This document shows, one piece after another, positions 8,869 to 20,644 of a stretch of DNA of 64,000 nt. The stretch covers positions 24,781,829 through 24,845,828 of the forward strand of contig OX387187.1 of assembly GCA_947561395.2 (NCBI GenBank), read 5' to 3'. This stretch comes from Buxus sempervirens (lineage: Eukaryota > Streptophyta > Magnoliopsida > Buxales > Buxaceae). A program made the translations under genes and the position numbers. The notes under the pieces were generated by a model. That model was not told where the DNA came from. It did not search any database and saw only the letters and a list, made by a program, of their open reading frames with translations. Position 1 is the stretch's first letter; the number at the start of each line of letters is the position of its first letter.

Positions 8869-11100
8869 ATGAATCCCATTGAAGACGAAGTTGATGCTCC
8901 TTATCCAGATGTTGTCCTACTCCAAGAACAAGTGGCAGGACTAGCCCGAATGTTAGAGAACATATTGTCCGTGCAGGCCCAACAAGTGCAGGCCCAACAA
9001 ATGCAGGCCCAGAACCAAGCATCCACTTCCAACCCTGCACCTCCACCCCAAATCAATATTCCACCTCCAGTACAACCAACTCCTGAACCCGTCTACGAAC
9101 CCACCCCTGAACCTATACTGACCAGGGATGAGACAGCTGAGTCAAACAAGGCTAAGGAAAAGGAAAGGATAAGGGAAGAGGTTGAAAGAAAGTTCCTGAA
9201 CAAATTGGAAATAATCCAAGATGAACTTAGAGAAGTAAAAGGGGTGAGCAACTTCGGGGGCACCAACTTTGAGGACTTATGCCTATACCCCAACGTTAAC
9301 CTGCCGGCTAAGTTCAAGTGCCCAGACCTAGATAAATATGATGGCACGGGCTGCCCCATGAGCCATCTGAAGTTATACTGCGGGGCCCTATGCCAGTTTG
9401 GGCGGGATGAGGGTGTTCTAATCCAACTCTTCCAAAGGAGCTTAACCGGAACCGCATTAAGGTGGTTCGCTACTCTAGACCATGGAAAGATTAGAAGATG
9501 GAAGGACCTAGCAGATGCCTTCCTATCTCAATACCGGTTCAATTCAGAGATCGTACCAGACAGGTACGACGTAATGAGAATGAGCAAATGAAGGGATGAG
9601 ACTGTAAGGCAGTACGCCAAGAGGTGGAGGGAGATAGCCTCTCAAGTCAGGCCACCTATGCTAGAGCAGGAAATGATTTCCACCTTCATCAGCACATTGG
9701 GTCAACCATTCTTCAGCCACCTGGTGGGTCAGACCACCACTAATTTTGCGGCTTTGGTACAAGTGGCCAACCGAATAGAAGACGGGATTAGATCAGGTAA
9801 GATAGTTGACCACTCTGCTATGGTCAGTCAGCAAGACCCCAATGGGAAGAAAGGAAGCGGGATGAAGAAGAACGGGAACAAGAAAGAAGGGGAGGTAAAC
9901 ATGGTGCAGCCACCATTAGGCCCTAACAAGCCCATACAAATCAACATACCTGCTCATTTTCTTACTTCATCTCCACCTACCCAGGCCCCTATATGGGTTA
10001 ATGTTCCAGCAGCACCTTCAGACCAAAAAAGGGTTTTTACTAAGAAGGAAAATGATGCCTATTTTGCGGCAAGGAGAAATAGGGTTTTCACCCCTATTCC
10101 AATGACTCCTTCTTAGTTGCTGCCCACCTTATTGCAAGCAGGGTATATCACCTTAAGAGAACCCAATCCGAATGCACCTAAGGGGAGAAATTTTGACCCC
10201 TCCACCACTTGTGATTACCACATGGGTGCACCTGGGCACCCTACTGACAAGTGCTGGCCTTTGAAACATGCCATTCAGGATTTACTGGACCAGAATACCC
10301 TGTCTTTCAATATAGGGGCTCCCAATCCTCCTAGAACAGATATTGGACAGAACCCTCTGCCCCAGCATCATGGGGTAGGCCCATCTAATGTTATAGGTGT
10401 CGTCTCTTATGATAAAATAACCTTTGATCCATCCCAGTTAATTGCTCCAATAGGGACAACGGTCAAGGTTTATTTTAACAGAATAAACAAAGAAAAAGAA
10501 ATAAATGTAATTTCAAAGGGGAAAGATAGTACTGCAAAGAACATTAGCTCATCTCTGGACCGGGTCTCGTCCCTCATGACCCAAATGAACATTGCAAAAT
10601 CACCATTGGTCATCAATTGCAGTCCATCCACCTTTACTTCACCCAGTCAGTCAAAACCACCATTGGTCATAAACTGTGACCCTCTTAGTGCATCCGTCAC
10701 TTCTACAACCCCCCAACCAAAACAACTTCCACCATTGGTTGTTAATGTCCCCCTTGCTCAGACTTCCACAGCCAAGTCTAAACTTCCTCCCTTGGTGATA
10801 AATGTCCCCAAACCTTCCTACTCTGAGTCGGCTGTACCATGGAACTACAGGGAAGCTTTTACCACTATATGCCCTGCAACTGAAAGCAAGGAAGAAGTGA
10901 ACCTCATGATGAGGTCAGGAAAATGTGTAGGGTTGGAAGAAAAACAAAAGGAGACAGAGAAGGAGAAGGAAGAAGAAAAAAACAAAGGAAAGGCCAAAAT
11001 AGGGGATGATGCCCCTCAGGTAACTAACAGTGAGGCTGCTGACCTCATGAAGATAATAAAAAAGAGTGAGTTCAATGTTGTCGAACAGTTGAACAAAGTC
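8869..11100 (+). pseudogene. gag: A1 gag (capsid domain, zinc knuckle, proline-rich tail), broken
   Basis: The ATG at 8869 follows the predicted acceptor. An N-terminal Gln-rich segment and a coiled Lys/Glu stretch lead into a retrotransposon gag domain (CGALCQFGRDEG, GTALRWFATLDHG, YRFNSEIVPDRYDVM) at about 9300-9640. A knuckle of C-X2-H-X5-H-X4-C form (YHMGAPGHPTDKCWPLK) is at about 10210-10270. Repeated PPLVINV motifs and a basic tail follow. Gag would form the particle shell and bind RNA. In-frame stops occur at 9589-9591 and 10114-10116; A2 has sense codons at both places, so these are private lesions of A1. Confidence 0.9.
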
Positions 11101-12498
11101 CCTGCCCAGATCTCAATACTGGGCCTATTGTTAAATTCTGAAAAACATAGGGACTCCTTGTTAAGGATACTCCAGGGGGCCCATGTGCCTAAAAATATTG
11201 AACCAGACCAACTAAGCCGGATGGTTGGGCAAATTTTATCCCATAATGTCATAACTTTTTCGGAGACTGAAATCAACCCAGTAGGGTACCATCATGTAGA
11301 CCCGTTGCACATAGCTGTACTCAGTAAGGGTTGCGTGATAGCCCGGGTCTTGATTGATAATGGGTCGGCTCTCAATGTCTGCCCATTAATAACCTTTGTT
11401 AAGCTCGGTCTGGAGCAAAACAAAATCAAACAGAATGGAAGAATCATAAGAGCATTTGACAGCTCTAAAACACACTCCCTAGGGGAGGTTGAACTGCCGG
11501 TCACAATTGGACCGTACATTTTCAACATCACATTTGAAGTGATGGATATACCTGCAGCCTTCATCCTATTCCTAGGAAGGCCGTGGATTCATACGGCTAA
11601 GGCTATACCATCTACCCTCCACCAAAGAGTCAAATATATCAGAGGGCAAAAGGTGATTACTGTCCTAGCCGAAAATTTGGTTCCTCCCATGTGGTCCCCT
11701 GATGTACCCTGTATAAACATGGAAATGACTGCCGATAAGATGGCATTTCACTCTTTCCAATTTGAAACTGTTAATTTCATACCTGGGGGGTATTAGGAAA
11801 AAGAAGGAAACTTGACCTGTGCTGAGAAAATGGTCAAGAATGTGCTGGAAAAGTACAACTTTCACCCTGGAAAAGGTCTGGGGGTTAACCTGCAAGGAAG
11901 GATTGAACCGATAAAGGTTAGGAAGATGGTCCACAGAGCAGGATTGGGGTCCAAGCCAAGGAAGTGGAGAAGTCAGAAGGAAATAGAAGACAAAATTCCC
12001 GCACATCAGGGAAACTTTCCTAAGCTTTCTCACATGATTCAGCTGTCTCCTCCTGAGGATCAGTCCAAACCCCCATACTATAACATCAATCCATTCCAGA
12101 AACCCAAGTCCTCAACCGTGCAACCATATGTTCCACCTCCACCTCCACAAGCATTGGGTGGGCCTGGGCCACATACAGAACAGGAGCAGGACTTTTCTGA
12201 GGACGTGGGAGCATTCTTTGCTATGACAGAAGGCAACCAAGAAGAAGTAGCAGAGGAGCTACCTTTTATTGATTGGGCTGCAGTAGAAGTTCCATCTGGA
12301 ACTAGCCCAACAGAAGAAGCAGGCGATGCAACTCACCTAGTATTGGTGATCTCAGATGCAGACCCTGAGCTTGAGGAGCAGGCTTGTATCCCTGCCCTAG
12401 ATTCTTTTATTTTGAACAATTGGGAGGAAACTCCCCTTACTTTTGAAGCCGCGTTTGTTTGGCAAACAGACATGGCTTCCAAAAAAAAACTCCATTAA
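11101..12498 (+). pseudogene. A1 protease and G-patch domain with acidic linker
   Basis: This continues gag in the same frame. A protease motif VLIDNGSALNVCP has its DNGS at 11356-11367 (Asn in place of Thr/Ser after the catalytic Asp, shared by all three copies), and the ILFLGRPWIH motif follows. A stop at 11794-11796 precedes a G-patch-like segment (HPGKGLGVNLQG at about 11860-11900, then GLGSKP). An acidic, Pro-rich linker ends at TAA 12496-12498, just after a nine-A run; the RT frame is -1 relative to this one. Confidence 0.87.
12481..12489 (+). promoter_or_regulatory. Nine-A run at gag-pro/pol frame junction (possible -1 slippery site)
   Basis: Upstream domains read in the frame whose codons here are AAA AAA AAA CTC and stop nine bases later. 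The linker to RT reads in the -1 frame. A2 has the same nine-A run and the same frame change (59200-59208). B1 has eight A residues and a single frame. A run of this kind fits an A_AAA_AAA slippery heptamer, or a shared one-base expansion in a defective subfamily. Confidence 0.4.
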
Positions 12499-14288
12499 TG
12501 GAATGCCCTTTCCCTGAAGGTTTTAATGAGCCTTCGTCTTCAGGGAAAGATTTTGTAGAAGGCTCTCAAAACACACAAAAAGATTTTTCCATTTTTTCTA
12601 GAAAAGATAAAGTTTTCAAAAAGGTCCAAACAATTTATGAACCATATAAGCAAACGGAATTGGATCAGGATGAGTATGACTTCGACCTTGAGCTTGACTT
12701 TGAGCTAATGGGGGTTGAAGAAGAGACCGAGGACGAAAAAGATGACCCTCCAAAGGAAATCACATATCAATTAGAGCGTCATTAAAAGGGGGTCCAACCC
12801 AATATTGAACAGACCATATCAGTAAACCTAGGGACCGAAGATGACCCAAAAATAGTGAAGATTGGGGTATGTCTATCTGAGGTACAGTGGGATGAAATGA
12901 TACGATTTTTGGCTGATTATGAAGATGTATTTGCATGGTCGTATCGGGATATGCCAGGTCTAGACACGGACATGGTTGTGCACAGGCTACCCATTCTACC
13001 AGATGCCAAGCCAGTTAAGCAGAAACTGAGAAGGTTAAAACCTGAATGGACATTGAAGGTCAAAGATGAAGTGGTTAAGCAATTCCAAGCTGGGTTCTTA
13101 GCGGTCTCCACTTACCCTGAATGGCTTGCAAATATAGTACCAGTGCCAAAGAAGGATGGAAAGGTCAGAATGTGCGTAGATTACAGATCCTTGAATAAGG
13201 CAAGTCCAAAGGATGATTTTCCACTTCCACACATAGACATCTTGGTGGACAACACTGCTGTACATAGCTTGTTCTCATTCATGTACGGGTTTTCTGGGTA
13301 CAATCAAATTAAGATGGCGAATGAGGATCAAGAGAAAACGGCCTTCATTACACCGTGGGGTACCTTCCACTACACTGTCATGCCATTTGGACTTAAGAAT
13401 GCAGGGGCAACCTACCAGCGGGCCATGACAGCCTTATTCCATGATATGATCCATAGGGTGATGGAGGTCTATGTGGATGATATGATAGCCAAATCATGTG
13501 AAGAAGAATACCACTTGATCAATTTGAAGAAGGTGTTTGACCGGCTCAGGAAATACAGTCTAAGACTTAACCCTGCGAAATGTGTCTTTGGGGCTACATC
13601 AGGAAAATTGTTAGGCTTTATTGTAAGCAGGAAGGGAATTGAGATTGACCCAGCCAAAGCTAAAGCAATCATTGAAATGCCATCACCTAGAACAAGAAGG
13701 AAGTTCGTGGTTTTCTTGGAAGGATTCAATACATAAGCCGGTTCATAGCACAGTTCACTGCAATCCGTGAACCAATTTTCAAGCTTCTAAGAAAGAATAA
13801 CCCGACAGTCTGGAATGATGATTGCCAAGAAGCCTTCGACACAATAAAGGAGTATTTATTGAATCCACCTATGCTAGTGCCACCAACTCCAAGAAGACCA
13901 TTAATTCTATACTTGTCAGTTTTGGAGACATCAATGGGGTGTGTCTTGGGACAGCATGACGATACAGGCAGAAAGGAAAGGGCGATTTACTACCCAAGCA
14001 AGAAATTTACAGAATATGAAGCAAAGTATTCCCCTTTGGAAAAGACTTGTTGTGCATTAGTGTGGGCAACTCAGAGACTGAGACATTATTTCCTTAGTCA
14101 TTCCACCTTATTGATATCCCGAATGGACCCTTTGAAGTATCTATTTGAGAAACCGGCTTTAACTGGCAGAACAGCAAAGTGGCAGTTGTTACTCTCTGAA
14201 TTTGAGCTCACCTATATCACGTAGAAAGCCATTAAAGGTCAAGCCATAGCTGATCACTTAGCTGCACACCCTTTACCAGAATACCAAG
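12499..14288 (+). pseudogene. pol: A1 pol, first part: reverse transcriptase and RNase H
   Basis: The acidic pre-RT linker runs to a stop at 12783-12785. RT follows with KKDGKVRMCVDYRSLNKA, PFGLKNAGATYQRAM and the catalytic YVDD at 13470-13481. One base is missing near 13690 compared with A2, shifting the frame. The RNase H-type domain (LETSMGCVLGQHD...YYPSKKFTEYE...TCCALVWATQRLRHYF) then reads to a stop at 14222-14224. At 14288 solo LTR E2 cuts the gene in the LPEYQ/PLKTNF linker. The enzyme would copy RNA into DNA and digest the RNA strand. It is inactive as it stands. Confidence 0.92.
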
Positions 14289-15356
14289 TGTGCGCACCCG
14301 ATTTCGGTCGCATGACGAATCGCATGCAAAACGACGCGTGCCTCGGGATTTGTTTGGAGTCGCCACTGCCTGATGGGGTGCAGGCATACACCTGGGTGCC
14401 TAAGTTCTTCTACTAAGGCTTTTGGTCTGCGGCTTTGAGATTCTAAGTAGGGGCTCGGTTGCGGTCTGGGGAAGTCCGTAGACACCCCAGTCCACCCCGT
14501 CAAGTGACGGGTCCCATAAGTTTCCCTGGTTTGAGTCAACTCAGTTGGTCTCTCACTCACCCGATTCCTAATCCAGCATTCAATTTTGGTTTAAGTCTGG
14601 CAGGACCGCCAAAGTGGTGTGGGTCCCTTTACTTGATTTTATCTTTTTTGATTAAAATGATGTGAGTCTGATTGGGCGGGCCCCGTTGGAAGGCCCGCGG
14701 ATTCCTTGGTAGGCTTGGTTGAGCCCACATGTCACTTGGTGGGCCTCAGTCTGGCCTGAGAGGCCCTTTGGGCTTCAGTTCAAGTGAATTGATTTTATTT
14801 AAATTCCAAGTTTGATTAAATTTGATTTCCATGCAAAAGATGAGTCTGGGTTGCTCTGTGGGCCCGTGGGTGGGCCACACAGTGGGTTGCCAAGTGATTT
14901 CAGTTTATCTTGATTAGCCTTTGCAAAAGTGGGCCAGGCATTGGGCTTGGGGCCCTTTACCTGGGCTTGGGCTTGAAAGCCCAAGACTTCTTGAATTAGG
15001 GTTTTGACACCCTAACCTTGGTTTAATGGGCTTAGTGGGCCCGACAGGCCCTGCCCGTAGTCTCGGCCAAACCACATCCTACTTTAATCATGCATGGCCC
15101 AAATAGGGCTTGGGTGGGCCTCAAATGGTCTGGCCCACTCAAATCTCTTATTTATCTTAGTTAAGCATGGATGAGTTAGTCGAGCTTGGTGGGCCCCGTT
15201 GGAAGGCCCACCTGGAATCAGTTTGGACTGGGTCGGTCCATGGCCCATTTTGGGTTTCCGGGTGACCCGGAAACCCTACTGGTTCACCCAAATTCGATCA
15301 AACAATCCCAATATTGCACAAGGTCAGCAAAATAAAAAAAAAATGAATTCTGGCAG

Positions 15357-15461
15357 TGTAGCCAGCCTGATATGCCGGTTACACACAGGGTTCCGTGTAT
15401 CTGGTATCTATAGCCGGCTACACATGGGCTTCTATTGATCCGGCCTGAGTTGCCGGATCAA
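15357..15461 (-). repeat. E2 hairpin trio, exact 39-bp period
   Basis: 27-base units start at 15357, 15396 and 15435: 10-base arms, 7-base loop, 12-base spacer. The third has arms TTGATCCGGC and GCCGGATCAA around loop CTGAGTT. The same loop occurs in B LTRs and B leaders, and the arms differ from the B arms in a compensating way. Confidence 0.85.
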
Positions 15462-16310
15462 CCTACAGAAGCTATTTCTTTAGATTTTCGCATTGGGGTT
15501 GGGTTTTCATGCTTCTTGGGCTGTTCCAGTGATCATGTGGGCTCCTGTGTGAGCCCATGTTGGTGCTGGAGATGGGGGATCACCTCATCTCTTGGTCTCC
15601 TCATGCGACTCATTCCATCAACACACCCAAACAATTAGGACAGACCTCATGGATCACGAAAATCATCTAAGTTAGTGGGTAAAGGGAGCATGCAAAGGGG
15701 ACTTCCATATACATGTGCATGCATATTTTGTGGGCTTGAAAGTGTGTTAAAACCAACCTTCAAAGTTGATTAAAACCAAACATCATGAGCATGGTAATGA
15801 ATGAAGCAAACGAATAAGAGAAGGGATAATGGGGGGAATTACATAGGGTTACATTAGATAGATGATCAAAATGAAGAAACATGCTCCTCCATGAAAACAA
15901 AATAACTAAAATAAGCCATGTGAAACATACTTAGACAAAAATATTATATCATGCTCAGGAGATGCTCATTTTAATATATGTTGATTAAAACATGCCAAGG
16001 AACAATACCTTGGGGTTTTGAAGCCCCCTGAAGTGTGGAGTCTTCTCCTTGAAGCAAGCACACCGGCCGGAGCAGCACCTTCCCACAGCAGCAGCAGCTT
16101 CTTCCTCTCCTTCAAGTTTGCCAAGTGTGGAGGAAAGGAGTGGGGAGGGGTAGGATGGCCTTTAGGTGGGACTTGGGGGGCTTAGGGTGCAAGGAGGGGT
16201 TAAAGTGGGAGGTTTCGGACCAGGTGCAGTGGGGGAGAAGAGATGGAAACAGCCAAAAGAAAGCCAACCCCGGATATGAGCTGCTGGTTTGCTATTTATA
16301 GAAACATTAA

Positions 16311-16558
16311 TGTATCCGGCAACTCAGGCCGGATACACTAAGGCTTATTCATATCCGGTCTTCAAGTCCGGATACACTGAGGCTCCTTTGTATCCGGTCT
16401 TCAAGTCCGGATACAAAACATAATCATTTGAAAATTAAATGCCGCCGCGAATTTGTCGGGCGATCGGCGCGGATCTCGCGCGAAAATCTTCTTGTATCCG
16501 GTCTTCAAGTCCAGTCATGAAGGGTAGCTAGTGTATCCGGTATATTGGACCGGATACA
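16311..16558 (-). repeat. E2 promoter-proximal hairpins, 39-bp period
   Basis: Units start at 16311, 16350 and 16389, then at 16493 and 16532, each trio or pair spaced by exactly 39 bp. 16311-16337 has arms TGTATCCGGC and GCCGGATACA with loop AACTCAG, the complement of the CTGAGTT loop. Their minus-strand TATA box is at 16300-16291, so they lie immediately upstream of the promoter, as in the other families. Confidence 0.85.
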
Positions 16559-17104
16559 AATCGAGAAATTACGGATTTGCCCTTCGACTTGACCGATTTG
16601 ACACTTTTTGATATCTACGGATCGCCCGTACGAATTTTTGATATTTAAGATTTAGTCCCCGAGATATTTTGCTGCGTTGGTCGCCACGTGTGCAGTTCTT
16701 GCGCCACGTGTGCAGTTTCTGGCTTTGCTGCCCGGAAACTTCGACAGATCATATCTCCTTCATCCGAACTCCGATTTGAGCAAACTCAATTGCGTTGAAC
16801 TCGTATCAGAGCCGTCTATTTAATGGCATAGGGCTAAACACTTGGCACGGGTTTCGAGGAAAAGTCAACTTTCGGCTCTCCCTTAAGTTTGACCGGCCCA
16901 CAGAACCCTCATCCGGACTCCGATTCCTGCAAACTCAGTTGCGTTGGACTCGTGTCAGGATTCCCTATCCACTGAGATAGAGCAAGGCGGCCAATTATCC
17001 TTTGATCAAAAGGTCAAATTTCAACCCCTTAGGGTTTGACTTTCTATTTAGGGTTTGCATTTTCGGCTCTTTCGGGAGCGCAAAAATGAGGTGCTTACAC
17101 CAAC

Positions 17105-18900
17105 CCTTGAAGACCAACTTCCCTGATGAGGCAATCCTGTTTGTTGAAGAAGAAGAAGGTGAAAGCGCTTGGCAAATGTTCTTTGATGGGGCCGCCAATA
17201 TAAATGGAAATGGAATAGGGGCTGTGTTGATCAAGCCAGATGGGGCACATATCCCGATCGCAGTGAAATTAAGGTTCCAATGCACAAATAATAAAGCAGA
17301 GTATGAAGCATGCATAATTGGGTTGCAAGCTGCCTTAGACCATGAAGTTGAGGAACTTGATGTATATGGGGATTCGAGTCTTATCATCTTCCAAACAACT
17401 GGTGAATGGAAAACCAAGGATCACAAATTGATCCCCTATCACCAGTATTTGGAAGAAATAAGCACTAAATTTACTCGAATTTCCTTCAATTATATGCCAA
17501 GGGCCAAAAATCAGTTTGCGGATGCTCTAACAACATTGGCTTCAATGGTCAGTATGCCAGAAGGTGTTGATATTAGACCACTGGAAATTGAAGTCAGAGA
17601 TGAACCAGCTTATTGCCTTGTTCTAGAAGAAACCCCAGAAGAAGAAGTACCATGGTTTCAAGATATTAAGAACTTCCTAAATGATCGGAGTTTGCCAGAA
17701 AATGTCACTTCTACAAAGAAAAGGACAATACAGAGGTTGGCAGGACAGTTCTTACTCAGTGGTGCTCAGTTGTACAAAAGATCACACAATGATATACTAC
17801 TCAGATGTGTTGCAAAGACCGAGTCAAAAAGGTTAGTTGAAATGGTACATGGAGGAGTGTGTGGACCCCATATGAACGGGCATATGCTTGCCAAGAAGAT
17901 TCTGCGATTGGGATATTACTGGTTGACTATGGAGCATGATTGCTATATACATGTCAAAAGGTGTCATTTATGGGAAGTGTATGCGGATAACAAGAATGCA
18001 CCCCCAAGTGAATTACACAGTATGACATCTCCGTGGCCTTTCTCCATGTGGGGTATAGACGTCATTGGAATGATCTCTCCAAAGGCATCAAATGGACACA
18101 GGTTTATACTTGTAGCAATCGACTACTTCACCAAGTGGGTAGAGGCAGCTTCGTATGCAAACATTACAAGTAGCCACGTTTTGGAATTCTTGAAGCACAA
18201 TATCATTTGTCGCTACGGTTTGCCAAGTGCTATAGTATCAGACAATGCTTCAAACCTTAAGAATAAGGACATGAGAAAGATGTGTGAACAGTTTCAGATT
18301 ACCCACCACAAGTCAGCTCCTTACAGACTAAAGATGAATGGGGCAGTGGAAGCAACGAATAAGAATATAAAGAAGATCATTCAGAAGATGGTAGTGAGTT
18401 TTAAAGATTGGCATGAAATGCTGCCACTTGCTCTACATGCTTACAGAACCTCAATTCGAACTTCTACAGGGGCAACCCCGTACTCTTTAGTATATGGAAT
18501 GGAAGCAGTTTTACCAGTGGAAGTGGAAATACCTTCACTAAGAGTGCTAATGGAAGCTGAATTAGAAGAAGTTGAATGGATACAATCAAGACATGACCAA
18601 CTCAATCTAATAGAGGAAAAGCGATTAAAGGCGCTTTGTCATGGCCAATTATATCAGAAGAGAATGGCCAGGGCTTACAATAAGAAGGTGAAGCCCAGAA
18701 CTTTCCAAGAAGGAAATTTGGTATTAAAGAAGATTTTACCCTTTTTGGAAGATCCTCGTGGAAAATTCAAACCAAATTGGGAAGGACCTTACGTTGTCAA
18801 GAAGGTCCTATCAGGGGGTGCTCTCATCTTAACAGAAATGGATGGGAAGGATTTTCCTGAGCCAATTAACTTTGATGCAGTAAAGAGATATTTTCCATGA
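17105..18900 (+). pseudogene. pol: A1 pol, second part: extra RNase H and integrase
   Basis: An open frame resumes after E2. The second RNase H has the acidic set in FFDGAANINGNG, NNKAEYEACIIGLQAAL, VYGDSSLIIF and NQFADALTTLAS. Having two RNase H domains is a Tat/Ogre hallmark. Integrase follows: an H2C2 zinc region (HGGVCGPHMNGH...HVKRCHLW, where the second Cys of C-X2-C is Trp), a DDE core (WGIDVIGM, IVSDNASN, NGAVEATNKN) and a C-terminal strand-rich region (GNLVLKKILPF...PNWEGPYVV). It ends TGA at 18900. It is the longest intact stretch of A1, but it has lost its connection to the rest of pol. Confidence 0.92.
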
Positions 18901-19828
18901 ATGAATATTACTAGGAAATGATCTGAGGCCGTTTTTCCTTATATTCCAAAATTTGCATCCTTAGTCAAGCCAATTTGAGCCTGTTCATCTTTTTTGTTAA
19001 ACCTAAACTAGACTTACAGTCTTACACTGGGGCAAGGCCAATAAGGGCAAAGCCAATAGGGGAAAAAAGAGAAAAAAAAAGAGAAAAAAAAGGAAAGAAA
19101 AAATAGGGGCAAATGAAAGCCAAATACAAAAGAAGAGGAATGGGATTGAATTCACCATGACTGTAAGTCCGGTTGATCCATTTTTCACACTTAGAAAATT
19201 TTGAGTCTTTAATACCTTTTCTTTCATAAACCGAGCTTAGCCTTTGTTTCGTCCTATTATTAAGCCCTCGGTGATTTTAGTATATTCATTCAACTTTCAG
19301 AGTAAGATTGGTGATGACAGAATGCAGAAGCCGACCCTAGTGAAAACCGTAATTGGCACTAGGGGCAATAAGGGCAAAAAAAAATTGAAAATAAAAGAAT
19401 AAAGAATAAAAAAATCAAAGGTTGAGTTGATCATGTGGTCTAAATTTAATCAGCATGAGCATTGGAAACTGAGCAGATTAGCAGGGTTAAACATGAAGGT
19501 AAAACTATTAGGGGATGATTCTAAAGGTCACGGGGTAGACAGATTTGGTGTCTCCCTATTGCTTGGACTACCCTTTTTATTATTCAACCTGATTTTAATT
19601 CCTTTAATTATATGTGATTAAGTGTTTTGGATCAGCTTTTAAAAAAAAACTATACTTTGGCCAGTGATGAGAAATCAAATACTTTTTTATAAAACTTCTG
19701 TTTTTACAAGCATCTGAGAATTCTGAGCCCAATAATATAAAACCTATTTTTGAATTAAATCTATTGTCTTTCCACTAATCGAGTTTGCTTTTGTATAAAA
19801 GTATGGAAAAAAAAGAAGATAAAAGAAT
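18901..19828 (+). other. A1 region between pol and the antisense ORF
   Basis: There is no gene. Two copies of a segment with GGGGCAA(T)AAGGGCAAA followed by purine-rich A/G runs lie about 320 bp apart (around 19027 and 19350). The same layout is in A2 at 62930-63320. The purine runs differ in length between the copies, as expected of slippage. Confidence 0.65.
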
Positions 19829-20644
19829 CTAATCCCTACTCCCTAACTGCTCCTCAAGCTCCCTAATCCTAGCTGCCTGAGTTGCAATGATTCCAAAAGC
19901 TCCCTCTGCATCAGGATCACTCAAGAAGGAGATGACTTCATCTGAAAAAGAATGCTTGATCTTCAATGCCCTAAGGTCGGCCAAGGAATCCTGATATTTC
20001 TTCCGCATCACTCGGACTTCAAAGCGACGAGCTCGCCTTTGTTCTTCAAGTTTATTCTTCATGGCAATGCGGCCAGATTTCTGCTCTTCAAGTTTCCTCT
20101 CCAGATCAATGACCTTTATCCTAAGCTCTTGTGCTTCTCGTACCCATATTTGTTGAAACCGCTTATGGGTTGCCCTTTCAGACTCCAGAACGTCCTCATA
20201 GGTAGGAGGAAGAACTGCAGGAGGATCCTCTGGTACTGGGGCATGACTCTGCACTTGCTCTTTGATCCAAAAGTGATAGTCCTTCACATGGGACTCAGAA
20301 AAGACAGGACCCTGCAGAAAGCGAACATAGGACCACTCATTCATTAATTGAGCATTTAGCCCCATGGTGGCTGATTTAAGTGGTCCTACAAGGCTCTCAT
20401 AGCCAGTTGGGATCATAATTCCCTGGGTCGCTCAAAACTGCCGAAGAACCCTCAAAGGAAGATAGAGAACAGCAGATTTCAAGCCTGCCAGGACCAGAAA
20501 GTTCCTATCTTTGAAGCTGATCATGGTCTCTGGATTGGGTTGATAAGTGCCAGGCCATCTCACTTGATCATCCTGGAGAGTACCCAGGAAAGTGAACCAG
20601 CCTTGCTTGCCGCCTTGGACGTTAGGACACCCCCTATTGCTCAT
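19829..20644 (-). pseudogene. Antisense ORF between A1 pol and 3' LTR
   Basis: The minus strand reads from ATG 20644 to a stop at 19829, about 270 codons, with one internal TGA near 20432. The N-terminal half has FLVLAGLKSAVLYLPLRVLRQF and WSYVRFLQGPVFSE. The C-terminal half is a Glu/Lys/Arg-rich likely coiled coil (LERKLEEQKSGR, LRALKIKHSFSDEVISFL, ARIRELEEQL). A2 encodes the same C-terminus at 63769-64000. Extra antisense ORFs at this site are described for Tat-group elements, some related to plant mobile-domain proteins; that relation is only suggestive here. Function is unknown. Confidence 0.7.

Larger units (their letters stand above)
14289..17099 (-). mobile_element. Solo LTR E2 (2811 bp) inside A1 pol
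   Basis: TG at 14289 and CA at 17099. The duplication is CCAAG at 14284-14288 against CCAAC at 17100-17104 (one mismatch), and A2 shows the uninterrupted pol text. On the minus strand it starts TGTAAGCACCTCATTTTTGC and has TATAAATAGC at 16300-16291. Hairpin sets are at 15357-15461, 16311-16415 and 16493-16558. The CCGATT...GCAAACTCA repeat occurs twice (about 16740-16990). The left end shares GGAGTCGCCACTGCCTGA with E1 and E3. It has no internal coding region. Confidence 0.87.

Noticed and set aside
14284..17104. E2 as an intron of A1 pol, since Tat/Ogre elements can have introns
   Set aside because: TG...CA ends, a near-perfect 5-bp duplication, similarity to E1 and E3 and absence from A2 identify it as a solo LTR.
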